Source of the DNA: Parietaria judaica
Taxonomy: Eukaryota > Streptophyta > Magnoliopsida > Rosales > Urticaceae
NCBI GenBank assembly: GCA_954871525.1
Contig: OX940862.1
Coordinates: 46,989,732 to 47,053,731, forward strand
Direction of reading: 5' to 3'
Length of the DNA: 64,000 bases
Shown: positions 10,859-21,750 of the stretch, one piece after another
Numbering within the stretch: position 1 is the stretch's first letter
Layout of the letters: every line of letters begins with the position of its first letter
Notes under the pieces: generated by a model
Seen by the model: only the letters and a program-made list of their open reading frames with translations
Told to the model about the DNA's origin: nothing
Databases searched by the model: none
Position numbers and translations under genes: made by a program

Positions 10859-11100
10859 AAGGCGACAAGCCTACCCGGGTAACAGACCCATCACCTAAGG
10901 TAACAAACCTAGCCGGGTAACAGACCCATCACATAAGGTAACAAACCTACCCGGGTAACAGACCCATCACATAGGGCAACAAGCCTATCCGGTTAACCAA
11001 CCCGTCGCATAAGGCAACAAGCCTATCCGGGTAACAAACCCACTACAATGGTTGATAAACCTAACCGGGTATCCAAACCGTCCCTTAAGGCGACAAGCCT
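10859..11100. repeat. 38-bp minisatellite in the Tat-a 3-prime region
   Basis: Six complete 38-bp units and part of a seventh begin exactly every 38 bases from 10,859. Each carries CAAGCCTA or CAAACCTA and then CCGGGTAAC with ACCC. Early units differ at only a few bases; later ones are more diverged. The array lies between pol and the antisense gene. Confidence 0.92.
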
Positions 11101-11557
11101 AATCCTTTTGAAAAAACATGTAATTATATATGTCTGGCATTTACAAATGTGTTTTTCAGAAAACACAACTTGCGGGATATTATGATGAACGGGCAGAACA
11201 GGCTAGACGAGAAGTATCAAAGGAGCACAGACCAAAAGGTACCCGTACATTTTTTATACTTAGCAAATTTCAAATTTTCGACCTTTTTATTATCCGAGTA
11301 CACGATAGGACACTCGGAACCTCAAATAGGAAGGTTAATATAGAAAAGTACGATTAGGAAAATAACTTAAAAATACAGACAAGTAGAATATGGCGAGAAA
11401 TAAAGAGCATAATATAAGAACAAAATAGCAAAGGCCCTAACCACGGGCATATCCAAACCTTACAAAAAAAAAAGGGTTCAAGTCGCCGTAGACTTGCCCA
11501 TAGAAATTGTCTTGGCCTTAGGCCTTATTAACTAAAACAAAAAAAATGGGGGACACT
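11101..11557. other. Tat-a spacer between minisatellite and antisense gene
   Basis: AT-rich sequence with no gene I can support. Two overlapping open frames (11,130-11,357 and 11,149-11,343) look like chance. The last ~60 bp would be the 3-prime untranslated region of the antisense gene. Confidence 0.5.
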
Positions 11558-12589
11558 CTATGTGTCAACCCCAGGCACCTCTATGACCTCTCGGTCCTCC
11601 TTCTCCTTCTCCTCTTCTCCTTCTTCACCGGCCTGGCCTCCACGCTCGGTCGGCTCCTCAGTGGCGGTCTCCTCGGCGACGACGGGCTCGTTCAGGGTTA
11701 GCTTTTCGAGGGCGATCTCCTCGGTATCAGCAATGGCAGGCAAGATGGGCTCATCGAGGGTGGTCTCCCCGGCCACAGGATCTTCAACAACGGGCTCGAT
11801 GGCGGGATCTTCAGAGGCGGAATCCTTGGCGGACGACTGCTCACACCGGAGGCTCAAATCTACAAGAGGAACACCGGTCAGCTCGGCATCTGGAGACAGA
11901 GCTGGAGACCCTATCAGCGGTGCCGGAACCACATCCAAGAGAGCTTGGTAACGAGTAGCGTTGCCTTCTAGGACCTCCTTCTCGGCCTCAAAATCTTGGA
12001 CGTTGCTGTCAATGATGTCTTGGATTAGCTCGAGGCAACCTTCGGCTTGATCCAAGAAACTATTTTCGGCGGCCGTACCTTTGTACCATGCGATTAGCGC
12101 GTCCCTTTCCTCCACCTTTCGGCGGTATCGGGCACGGACAGCCTTCTTCTTGGCCTCACGGTCGGCGGATTGTTGCTGTGCTTCAGCCAGCTCAGCAGCA
12201 AGGCGCTGCACGTCCTCCTTCAGGGCTAAGGCCTCCTCCTAGTTCTTCTTGGGCAATTCCTCAGCCCGTCCCTTAGCCGCGTCAGAAGCCAGCATCTGCC
12301 TGGCGGCCACCTCGCTCGCACTCTGAGCCTCCCCGATCGTCCGGGTAGCGTTTGCCAGCTTCTCCCGGAGGTCGACAACAGTATTCCCGAGCCCCTTGAT
12401 CCTAGCATCACAGGCGGCGACCTTCTTGCCCATGACCACGATCTGCTCCGCCTTCACCCGAATGCCATCCACAGCATCAGCTAGCTCTCTCTCCTTCAGC
12501 GCAAGCTTCTCGGAAGCTTGCGCGCCCTTCCTAGCCTCGTATAACTGATCCTCGTAATCGAGGACCATGTCATTGATAGAGGCGACGAG

Positions 12590-12661
12590 CTAAACGTCCA
12601 AAAACCAAAGTTAGAAAAAATCAAAGAATAAAATAGAAACCTGAAAGACAATGATGCTTAC
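12590..12661 (-). other. Intron 3 of the antisense gene
   Basis: GTAAG...GTTTAG, 72 bp. It lies between codons, joining exon 3 (ending VAAATTL) to the coiled-coil exon. Confidence 0.78.
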
Positions 12662-13476
12662 CAAAGTTGTAGCCGCAGCCACGTCCTTGTAAGGCCTCTT
12701 CTCGGCAATACTTCTGGGGACCCTGCCGACCCCGCCGTTCGTTATCTGCCGTAGAAGACCGGCCGCCACCTTAGGCGCCTTGTGGAGACCCTTGTCCCCC
12801 ATCCAAGTGCACCCCGCCTTCCGGGAGATCATCTTCTCCCTGGGCTGCCCCTCGACTGCCGGGGGAATCAATCCCGTCTCCCTCGCTTCACCTCGGGAGG
12901 CCTCCTTAGGGCGCTCGCTCTCCCGAGAAACCCCCTTGCCTTTCTCCAAGGCCCTCGCACCTCCTTTCGGGACCATGTCCCTCCTCACCACCTCCTTCGG
13001 GGCCGAATCCCCCTTCGCCTTCTTCCGGACTCCGGAATCCTCTCCTTCGCGTGGCCTCTTCGCGGCCGCCTCCGAGCCCGTCCTCGATAGAACTTCGTCC
13101 TGAGAAGGACGGATCACGCCCTTGGAAGGACGAGCAGGAGCAGAAGGAGGGACAACCTCCCTCTCCGAAGGCTTCGCCAAAGGCGTAGCCTCCGGGGTGC
13201 TGTCCCCGTCGTCGGAGAGTTCGATAACATCATTCTTCTTGATCGCCCCAGGGGCGACCTCAGCAAGAGACTCCCGAGCACGAGTCTCCTCGTTCCTCAT
13301 ACTCGTCTCCTGACGAGCAGTCTTAGCTGGCGCAGACGCGCCAGGTCCCCTCTTCTCAACCCGCCTGCTCGTCTCCTGACGAGCAGCTCCAGCCGAGGCC
13401 GAACCCCCGGTCTGAACCTCCTGCCTCCGCCTTTGGTGAAGACTCTGACCCTTCGGACGTAGCGCGTCCATATCCT

Positions 13477-13555
13477 CTGCACGTCAAAAATCCACACTTA
13501 GAAAAAAATAAAAAAGATACAAAACAAAACCAAACCACATGTTTAGAAATCATAC
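13477..13555 (-). other. Intron 2 of the antisense gene
   Basis: GTATG...GTGCAG, 79 bp, T-rich. It splits a glutamate codon after its first base. Confidence 0.78.
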
Positions 13556-13717
13556 CCGGAAAGTCGTCCTCGTCCGGCTCACACCAAAGCCCAGTAGCCT
13601 CGAACCTCTCCTACGTGAAATTCGACCACAGCTCCGGGCCAAAAGGAAAAAGCCTCTTCTTCAAAGCCTTCCACTCCTCAGTAATTGGGCGAGACTTAGG
13701 CCTCTCAGTATCCTCGA

Positions 13718-13805
13718 CTGAATTAGAAAGGAAACAAAATTTAGCAAACACACAAAAATAGCCGGATAGAAAAAAATTAGAAAAAAGCCCAACCCGGAAC
13801 CTCAC
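13718..13805 (-). other. Intron 1 of the antisense gene
   Basis: GTGAG...TTCAG on the minus strand, 88 bp, T-rich before the acceptor. Splicing joins the first base of a valine codon to the next exon. Confidence 0.75.
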
Positions 13806-14656
13806 CTATCTCGTGGACCCATTCGTTCCTATAGCTCGGCCAAGAACCAACTGTTTCCTGACCGGCCATGAAGAAGAAATACTTGTGGGTCCAAGCACTC
13901 TCCTTCTTGGGAAGACCGGTTATGATCTCCCCTTCCTTGACGGACAGGAAAAACCTACCCTTGGCCTGACCATTCGCCTTGATGACCAAGCCCGTCAACA
14001 GGCCCCAGATTTTGAGTGAATACAAACACTCGTGGGACCGGACATGCAAGGCCATCAAGATCCAGATAGAATTCGGGCTAAGCTGCCCGATAGAAACCCC
14101 TAGGTAACTAAGATACCTTAAGATAAGCTCAGGAATAGGAAATATAAGCCCCCCGGACTCAAAAAACCTCTGGTATACACAGACCCAGCCGTCCGAATTC
14201 TGCTCGTCGGCATGTTCGTCCGGCCCCGGCAACCTAAGTTCTATCGACTGGGGAATCTTATATTCTACCCGGATCCTAACCAAATCTTTAGGTGTCAGGA
14301 CTGACTTAGGAGAATCTGTAGTCAGAAACTTCGTCTGCCATTTCGAGACCGTCTTCTTAGGACCCATTCTATAATTATCTTAAAAAAATACCGAGGATAA
14401 TCTAGACGAGCACAAAAACCCAGAAAAACCACCCAAAGATCGACCAAAAAATAAACCCGAAAAAATCTCCTAACAAATCCTAAGGAAATAAAAGGCAGGC
14501 AGAAACTAGAACCTTAACTCCCTACGAGTTTGACGAAGAAGACGGCGAAGACAGACCTCAGAGCACCTCCGATGGCGATTCGCAGAGTTTATCTCTCTAA
14601 ATCTCAAAGCTTTTCTCTCTCTAAAAATTCGAAAATGATATTCGAATGCGAAATAA

Positions 14657-14670
14657 AGTATATATATAGA
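14657..14670 (-). promoter_or_regulatory. Candidate TATA box of the antisense gene
   Basis: TCTATATATATACT on the minus strand, about 290 bp upstream of the antisense ATG. The sequence between is purine-rich with TCTC/GAGA tracts, as in many plant 5-prime leaders. It is inferred from position only. Confidence 0.4.
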
Positions 14671-15131
14671 GGAGAGAGAAATAGGTTACCTTCGAAAGAC
14701 GTGCGACGGGCTGAAGCTGAAGAGACGTGCCCATTTAATGCGAATCACTCAAGTATTTATACTCGAAAATTGTCGCTGATCCTACGGTTAAGGTTTCCTC
14801 GAAAAACGCAACAAACCTGATCCTACGGTTGAGATCAGCGAGCTATCCGGTGACACGTCAGCACGACAGCTGTGTCAGGAGAATGTGAAGAGTTTATTCC
14901 CTTCGAACTTCGCAAAATGGGACACGTGTTATAACTGTTCCCGCCCAAAATTTGAAGCGACAGTTACAGCTTCAAGACCCTATCCGTCCATCTTATCTCG
15001 AAATTATCCAAAATCCTGTCCGGATTATGCAGATTTGCGGCAAAAGTCACAAATTTAATAAATCCTATCCGGCACGAATTTTACATGATTTCATCGAGTA
15101 AATACTATAAAATTTACTTCGTATTTTTTAT
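14671..15131. other. Tat-a region between antisense promoter and 3-prime LTR
   Basis: No gene seen. It would hold upstream sequence of the antisense gene. CCTACGGTT occurs twice (near 14,780 and 14,823), and GACACGTGT at 14,921-14,929 contains an ACGT core like plant G-box elements. Confidence 0.4.
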
Positions 15132-15140
15132 AGTAGGGGG
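15132..15140 (+). promoter_or_regulatory. Tat-a polypurine tract
   Basis: AGTAGGGGG lies five bases before the 3-prime LTR and is the likely plus-strand primer. Tat-b has a matching G-run before its 3-prime LTR at 60,647. Confidence 0.75.
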
Positions 15141-15145
15141 CTAAC

Positions 15146-15869
15146 TGTTGATTTACAAATTCGTTATTATTTAATATGACATAAAGTGTTAAGGTTGTGA
15201 ATTAATTAAATTTACAAACCATGATAAAAGGCTTTAAAGAAATAAACTGGTATCTGTAAAAGCCCATGTGAAAAGCCCAATGAGATTCTCAATCAGACTA
15301 AAAACCAACGGATACAGGCTACTCGACCCAATGAGTTCTAAGGCCCAAATCCATTCGACAGCAGTCCAGAAAGACGAGGGTAGAGTCGTCACATTCTCTA
15401 CCCGACATCCCATTTCAAATTCATACGGAAGACTAGGAGCATAGAGTCAAGCCTCCAACGGGCATAATTCAAACACGACGACGAGAACAAAGTCATGGGA
15501 CACGTGTAGCAAGGTCGTCCATTCAACCCGGTCAGCACGGAGTGAAGACCCCTTGATTCTTGGAAGTCCAACGGGAAGAATTGAAGCCTATAAATGCCAA
15601 GCTCAAGTTCAGATCAACACACACCCATACTTACAACCTCGAGAGAATACACTGAAGACATTCTACCCGGCATTCTTGTCCATTTGAGATCTTATTGTAT
15701 TCTTTCTCCCCTTCTCTATTCCTTTTTATTCTTAGACATAATCTAGCTGCCTGTAGCTACCCGTCCATGTTCATTGTCGCAAATAAACTAACAGAGGAAG
15801 TAGTCAACTACCGCTTTGGGACGAACCTCTATAAAAAACTCCTCGTTTCATTTATATCGCTTATATACG

Positions 15870-15900
<31 letters not shown>

Positions 15901-16017
15901 TGAGTGAATCGTGAGCTTGCAACGCGAGAGATCGAATTCCACCAAATTGTTCCATTCAAAAATATCATACGCTCACAAGTCACACTTGACTGATTGAGGT
16001 GGGAAACCACGTCAACA
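15146..16017 (+). repeat. Tat-a 3-prime LTR
   Basis: 872 bp, TGTTGATT...GTCAACA. It matches 4728-5582 apart from about 30 scattered substitutions and a longer TA microsatellite (15,871-15,898). The TATA box is at 15,589-15,595. TSD ACAAC follows at 16,018-16,022. Confidence 0.95.
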
Positions 16018-18623
16018 ACAACAAAACGAGATCTGATAAATATTTCGAATCTAATATTTTCACATTCATTATTAATAATCTAGTCGAACAGGAAATAAAT
16101 CGAAAGCAGTAAATGGTCGCATTTATTTACCCAATGCATAAAGCCGTACCTCAATTGATGATTCCGGCTGCACGTTCTGACTTGGGAAGGGCTCCGCCGG
16201 TGCTGAGGGAAACTCCCGTGATCTTCCGGGATATTCTCCTGGATTCCTCGCTACCGAAGCGTGGGCTTCGCTGGTAGTATTCCGTCGCAAAATTTAACTG
16301 ACGGTTCTTTTAAAGCTACCGGAGAAAAATATCTCCTAAGCCGAACCAGTAAAGAGATCAGAAGCAGAAAACTCGCAGACCCTACAGAGAGAGGGAGAAC
16401 TCGAGTTTTTGCTCTGGGGAGAGGTGTATTAAATGTGTAGAATGAGCTTCCTATTTATAGGCTCAAGCTGGAACCGATTTGGAGATTTTCCCTCCCAATA
16501 TTCGAATTCTCTTAATTAAATATAAATAATTATTTCAATCCAATGATCCAGATTCAATCTCATCTAGATCCAATGGATATAATTAATCAGGGATTTAATT
16601 AATTGAATAATATAAGATAAGATTAAAACTTTTAATCTTATCATCGTATTATATATTTTTCGAATTATATGATACATATATATTTAAATTCAAATTTGTT
16701 AATGATTATCTAGATCCAATGGTTAAAATTAAATCTTTAACCAATCCAATGGATCAAATCAATTAGGGATAAAGTCAAATACCCTAGGGTTATACAAAAC
16801 CCTAATTCGAACTTTTATCTCAAATTTATTAGAATTTTGTATATCATATATATAATATTAATTAATTTCTAATCCGACGGTTTAAAGATAAAATCTCAAA
16901 ACCGATCCACCGGACAGAATAAATTAAGCAAATTCGAAATACCTAAACTTGGTCACCAAGTTTCAATTTCGAATTACATTAGGGTTCAAATCAATTATCT
17001 CAATCCAACGGTCGATACTAAATCATAACCGATCCAATGGATTAAATATATTTTAGGGTTTTTGCCAAGATACCAAACTTCAGGTACTATTGCCGCAAAA
17101 ATAAAATCTTCTATATCAGTGATTCGAATTTAACTAGGGTTTGTTTTCTTCCAAACCCTAATTCGAATATACACATAAAATAACATATAAATATATTATT
17201 TATTTATCAATATAAATCCTTTAATTATTAATTAATTATTAATAAGATATTAATAATTAAATTCAAATAATTAAATTATATTAAGAAAACCTGATCTCTT
17301 TATCATACCTTAAATGTCATGGTGCAACACCATCATTTAAATTCGTGACATGTGATTTAATTTCATAGTTTATCGAACCGAGTCATAAACTTAGAAAATC
17401 CATAAATCACAAACCGTAAGTCAGAATAACTTGGTTCAAAAAGTAAAGTTGCTTAGAATTTAATTTAGAACAACATGGTGCTTTTCAAAAATTTAAATTC
17501 TAAATTTCTTTTTATCAGTTACTTTCGTGTACCAAATATGATACTTTTGCCACGCTATCGATAAAACTATCTAACGTCTGACACAGACTTGTAAGTTTTA
17601 TAAGTCGAGCCAAGTGATTAAACATTATCCAGAATGTATTTTAATCACGTACGTATCATCCGTTACGGAGCTATCCTCGGGACCATGGACCCGTATCACT
17701 TAAGCTCCAACGAACTGCTAGTTGTTCGTCAAACCTCGAAGTGATTCCACTATAGACCCGAGGCTGCACTCTTTAGTGATACGGTATATATTATTACCTT
17801 ATATACAGCAGGGTATCCATTAGATTCAATCAAATATCGATTATTGTCCTTTCACTTGATGACCCACACATGAGCAGGCGGTTTTTACCGTAATGCCCCT
17901 CAATGCATTTTCATCCTTGACTCAGCCAGTAATATTATGAGTAACCCACTTATGGTTTCGATTCATAAGTTGCGCACGGGTACCTCTCACTTCTCACCAC
18001 TGACAACCAAGGGAATCATCATGACTCTGAAGAGAGCTGTGTGATGCCCATGTCTATGATCAAGCAATCCTTACTACTGACTATCATGTTCCCAAAATAA
18101 TAGTGTTGGGAACAGCGGTAATATCTTGTGTTCTTTAGCGGTTAAATCAAAGAACAATCAAGCCAGCAGCTCGGACTCATGACCACTCAGGACTTAGAAC
18201 TAATATCCATTTGATCATCATTTTGCGACTCAACTACAAGTTGTCAGTGACGGTCTTATATGAAAACTTCTCGAGTTTAAGTCAGGTCCAGTCCACTATG
18301 AAGACGCTTCATACTTAATGCACTTCTAGTGAGTGTAGACACACACAAAATCCAGAATAGGATTGTCACTTCAGTCACATTAATGACCTTACCGATTAAT
18401 ATGCTCCCACCCAATTAATCAGGTCACACACATTTTAATCAGAATAGGATTGTCACTTCAATCACATTAATGCATCCTTTATGAACTAAGGAATCAAACA
18501 TTCTATTTTACTCTACAGAAACTATAATAAGATTAACATAATAAGTACCATCTTTATTCAACGACTTGTCATAATCTTTTACAAATGGATAAATATCTTG
18601 TTTAAGGACACATATGTCCAACA
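16018..18623 (-). mobile_element. CL1 LTR copy B, main part
   Basis: This is the rest of the minus-strand CL1 LTR, ending ATATGTCCAACA at 18,623; 16,018-16,022 is the right TSD of Tat-a. Together with 4593-4727 it makes a ~2.74-kb LTR, matching the 2745-bp solo LTR at 44,851. The TATA box reads CCTATAAATAGG on the minus strand near 16,450-16,460. It is very similar to copy A in the opposite orientation. Confidence 0.9.
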
Positions 18624-19330
18624 AATTCATGATCTATCATCGTCATCGACTGATACAAACCCCGTTAAGAATAACGAGACCCGAAGACGAAACGGTTTGG
18701 AATGAGTTTACTTCGATCATATTTGTGGATGGAGAATCTAGAATTCTTGAACCTGAACAAACACGAACCAAAGGAATTGTTATGAAACCTTTAACCCGAT
18801 GCTTTGATGAACTCAACAAAACTCATATTTTGGAAGACGCCACAAGCGAAGATGGAAATTCGCTTGATAAGTCGAAGAACGCCTCGGAAGAATTCCGATA
18901 AGTTCCTAAAGCTCATAAGAGTTGTATAGAGAGTTTAACTCACACAATATATCTGAATAACTTTGTTGATTTCGTTTCTTTCTTTGGTGGCCTTTAAATA
19001 GGCATTACAAAGTGTTTGGCATTGATGACAACCACTCATAAAACCCTAATAAAAGACCAACTTTCAAATTATATCCGTAAACAGTTAAGGATGAATCCGA
19101 CCGGATCCGACCTTAACACGCGCCGTGAACTAGCACACATTTGACCGCAAGGTCGTGTTTTTGTATATGGTGCTTTCATTTATTTCAATATTTATTTTAA
19201 TAATAAATATATATTTCTATTTTCCTGGCTTCTTAAGTTTTGATAAATGGGCATCCCGGGTACGTTTTTGGGTCGAAATTGAATTTAATTAATTAAGAAA
19301 AACACCCAAAACATTAACCCATCCCCTTAG
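18624..19330 (-). mobile_element. Probable degraded LTR of an old minus-strand gypsy element
   Basis: Sequence at about 19,170-19,300 resembles 28,415-28,560 (same orientation, roughly 70% by eye), including TTTCAATATTTAT, AATAATAAATAT and GTTTTGATAAAT. On the minus strand AAGGGGATGGG near 19,317-19,327 looks like a purine tract just before the LTR. An open frame at 18,614-18,901 begins inside CL1, has no recognised domain and is probably chance. Confidence 0.4.
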
Positions 19331-19548
19331 CTAGTTGGTGCTGGGGAAGAGTTTCGAATCTTTAGCCTTAGCCCTTACTCATTTTGGCCTTGATTATGGA
19401 CTTAATATTCGTGCTTTCTGATCGGAATTACTTGACAATGTTTATGCTATTTTTCATGGAAATGTTCTATGGATTTTTATTTTTATTTTGACTCCATTGT
19501 ATCAATGATATCTCATCACAGTACATCTATGGACTCTTTATAATTTGA

Positions 19549-20135
19549 ACGGATTCAATTAATTATCTTTCTGTTGGATTAAATCCATTGATTTTTATTG
19601 AATCTGACCAAGTTCAATAACCGATCTTTCTGTCGGATTAAATCTACATATTTTTATTTTTGAATTTGAACGGATTCAATAATTTTGTGAGATTACATCA
19701 GGAGAGTTTTTTAAATTAGACTGGATTCAACAAACGATATGTTCACAAACTTATTTGACCAGATTCAATAAATGATCTTTTTGCTGGATTAAATCACGGA
19801 CTCTTTGGATGTTTTCTCACAACTATTCCGCGAACTTTTTTATTTCGACCGGATCCAATCAATCATTATTTCAGCCGGATTAAATCCACATATTTTTTTT
19901 GAATTCGACCAGATTAAATCTACTGGAACTATTCAATATACTTATTTATATTTTTTTCACAATAAGTTAGCGGAATTTTTTATTTCTACCGATTTCATAC
20001 AACGATCTTTTCACTAGATTTATATCTACATACTTTTTTGTTTTATTTTTTTTTCCACAATTATTCGAGTGACTTTTTGATGTTTACTGGAATTATTCCA
20101 TGACATTTTTTTTATTTTGATTAGATTGAATAAAC
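19549..20135. repeat. Degenerate tandem repeat, ~55-100-bp units
   Basis: About eight diverged units begin with variants of GACCGGATTCAATAAA and continue with GATCTTT, then GGATTAAATC and a T-rich end. Unit length varies. The array is cut by Athila-d and resumes at about 27,228 (TTCGACCGGATTCAGTCAAC). No coding potential is seen. Confidence 0.65.
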
Positions 20136-20140
20136 ACTGG

Positions 20141-21745
20141 TGATAGGGCCTAATTATTCTAATAAATTAAGGATATTTCTTGATATATTACTTTGATTTA
20201 TTTATTAGAATGGAGCTATTGTGTGGTGTTTATGTGTGCAGGTGGCGAATGTGAAAATAAATCAACAGCAAGGGCCAGATTGCAAAGGACTGTATTGTAA
20301 AAATGGAAAGCATACAATTCCAAGGACCAAAGTTGCAAAAAGAACGAACTTTGAGACTAGCTCATAATCTCCCACGGGCTGCTTCATTTGCACACTCACC
20401 AGCCCCACAAAAAGACGAAAAGCATTTATCAGACTCAAAATAGGAGAGAGCGCCAAAGCTCGAAGTCCCTGATGATTGGAAATAACTCGCCGTTGCTGCT
20501 CTTCGAAGGTCCGTCATCGCCGCTGATCCCTGAGCTTCGCCGCTGTTCGCCGGAGATACGCCGTTGTTCGGGGATAGTCCGCCGTTATTGCAGTTCCGCC
20601 ACCGCCGCTGCTCGTAGGAATTCCGTCGAGGCGGTGCTATGCTGCGATAGGCCAGGCTCAGCAAACAAAGCCCAATAAGAAAGAGAAATACGATTTAAGT
20701 CACGGTATTCTCATAACAGTTAGAGATTTTTATGGAAACATTTATTTTTCTTATTGTGAGAATAAAATCGTGGTTTAGGTCTGTTAGGGTTAGGAGGAGG
20801 ATATAAATAGCTTGATTATTATCAGAAAAAGGAGAGTCGATTTGGGGAGCTGAGAACAGAGTGGAGTATTTTCTTCGTTTGCAGCCATGAATACGATCGG
20901 CTAAAGTCTGTAATTGGTTTGAGTTTCTGACATTATGATTCAATAAATCTGTGAGGCATTATTTTGTTCAATTATCAATCCGTGAATATCGATCTCGTTA
21001 TCTAGAATTATATTATGTTATCAACGATATCTCTTCTCCGATTTATATCAATTTCAATTGTCGGATTACGTTAATTTATCAATTGTTTCATTGTGATCGG
21101 TGATTGTGTATTAATCGTTAGCGTGATATTATTATAGATTTCTTATAAGTACATCGACTGTATTTTTGAAGTTTATATACCGTTAATTAATTGACTCTTC
21201 GTACTTGTCTTTTGATTGTTGAACGCACGTTTGGTTAGTTTGCTATGCGGTTAGTGAAATAGCGAAACAGGTAAAGGAGGTCGGCTGAATTAAATATTAC
21301 CGCGGTGTTTTATTGTTCAGTTTTATTGAAGTGTTCTAAATATTAATGCTGCTTAGATTTTAAATTCAGTTACGTTTGATTGGAATATCTCTGAGTTAGG
21401 TTTGATTTAATTGCGTTTCAATTGAATTAAATAATCTTAAGGAATACGTTAATCGGTAAGATATTCTGTAGGTTGAAGAACAAATTTATGTCGATGATCA
21501 GATGAGTTGAATCATTAGTGAAAGTTACTCATGCCAATTGTTTCTCATATTTTTTTCTCACATTTTTCTCTCTTTTTATTTACTTATTCTCTCAAACCAA
21601 AAATCCCCCTTTTTACTTCGCTTTTATTATTATTGCAACGTTATTAGAAAACTCTTCGTGGGATCGACCCGTACTTACACTACTACATAAGTTTTGCAGG
21701 TTACGGTTTTTATTAGTAATTTGGGTTGCATACGACAGCACACCA
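20141..21745 (+). repeat. Athila-d 5-prime LTR
   Basis: 1605 bp, TGATAGGG...CACACCA. The TATA box (ATATAAATAG) is at 20,801-20,810. A CGCCG-rich stretch spans about 20,488-20,640. Open frames inside recur identically in the other LTR and are not genes. Confidence 0.96.
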
Positions 21746-21750
21746 AATTT

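Larger units (their letters stand above)
11558..14367 (-). pseudogene. Antisense four-exon gene of Tat-a (Transposase_28-like protein)
   Basis: A gene on the strand opposite gag-pol. My model has exons 14,367-13,806, 13,717-13,556, 13,476-12,662 and 12,589-11,558 (562, 162, 815 and 1032 bp). The three introns are 88, 79 and 72 bp, each starting GT and ending AG. Joined, they keep one frame through 2571 bp (856 residues plus stop). Residues ~60-150 resemble the plant 'putative gypsy type transposon' domain (Transposase_28, PF04195), with FESGGLIFPIPELILRYLSY and SIGQLSPNSIWI. The middle is charged and low complexity, with a VIELSDD motif (~325) and a bipartite nuclear-signal-like KRPREG...RKKAK (~381-396). 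The end is coiled coil plus an acidic tail. TAG codons at 13,613-13,611 (residue 223) and 12,241-12,239 (residue 630) break it. Function is unknown. Extra ORFs are known in plant Tat elements. Confidence 0.82.
4728..16017 (+). mobile_element. Tat-a: full-length Ty3/gypsy element of the Tat lineage, defective
   Basis: An 11,290-bp element with TG...CA LTRs, TSD ACAAC on both sides, a primer site after the 5-prime LTR and a purine tract before the 3-prime LTR. Internal order is gag, protease, RT, RNase H, a second RNase H and integrase on the plus strand, then an AT-rich 3-prime region with a 38-bp tandem repeat and a spliced gene on the minus strand. The second RNase H after the usual one is the hallmark of the plant Tat lineage. 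Gag is rearranged. Pol has six in-frame stops and one frameshift. By eye the LTRs differ at roughly 30 sites plus a TA-repeat length change, so this is an intermediate-age insertion. It interrupts CL1 LTR copy B. Confidence 0.93.

Noticed and set aside
10859..11100. Centromeric satellite
   Set aside because: The array is only ~240 bp and is internal to one element.
11562..13313. Plus-strand ORFs (11,562-11,951; 12,780-13,103; 13,122-13,313)
   Set aside because: They are shadows of the antisense gene, which has domain similarity and consistent splicing.
18614..18901. 95-residue ORF starting at the CL1 LTR edge
   Set aside because: The start lies inside the LTR, no domain is recognised, and the surrounding sequence looks like a decayed LTR.
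20262..20678. Overlapping ORFs on both strands, repeated at 25,722-26,138
   Set aside because: They recur because both copies are Athila LTRs; there is no domain and no start context.
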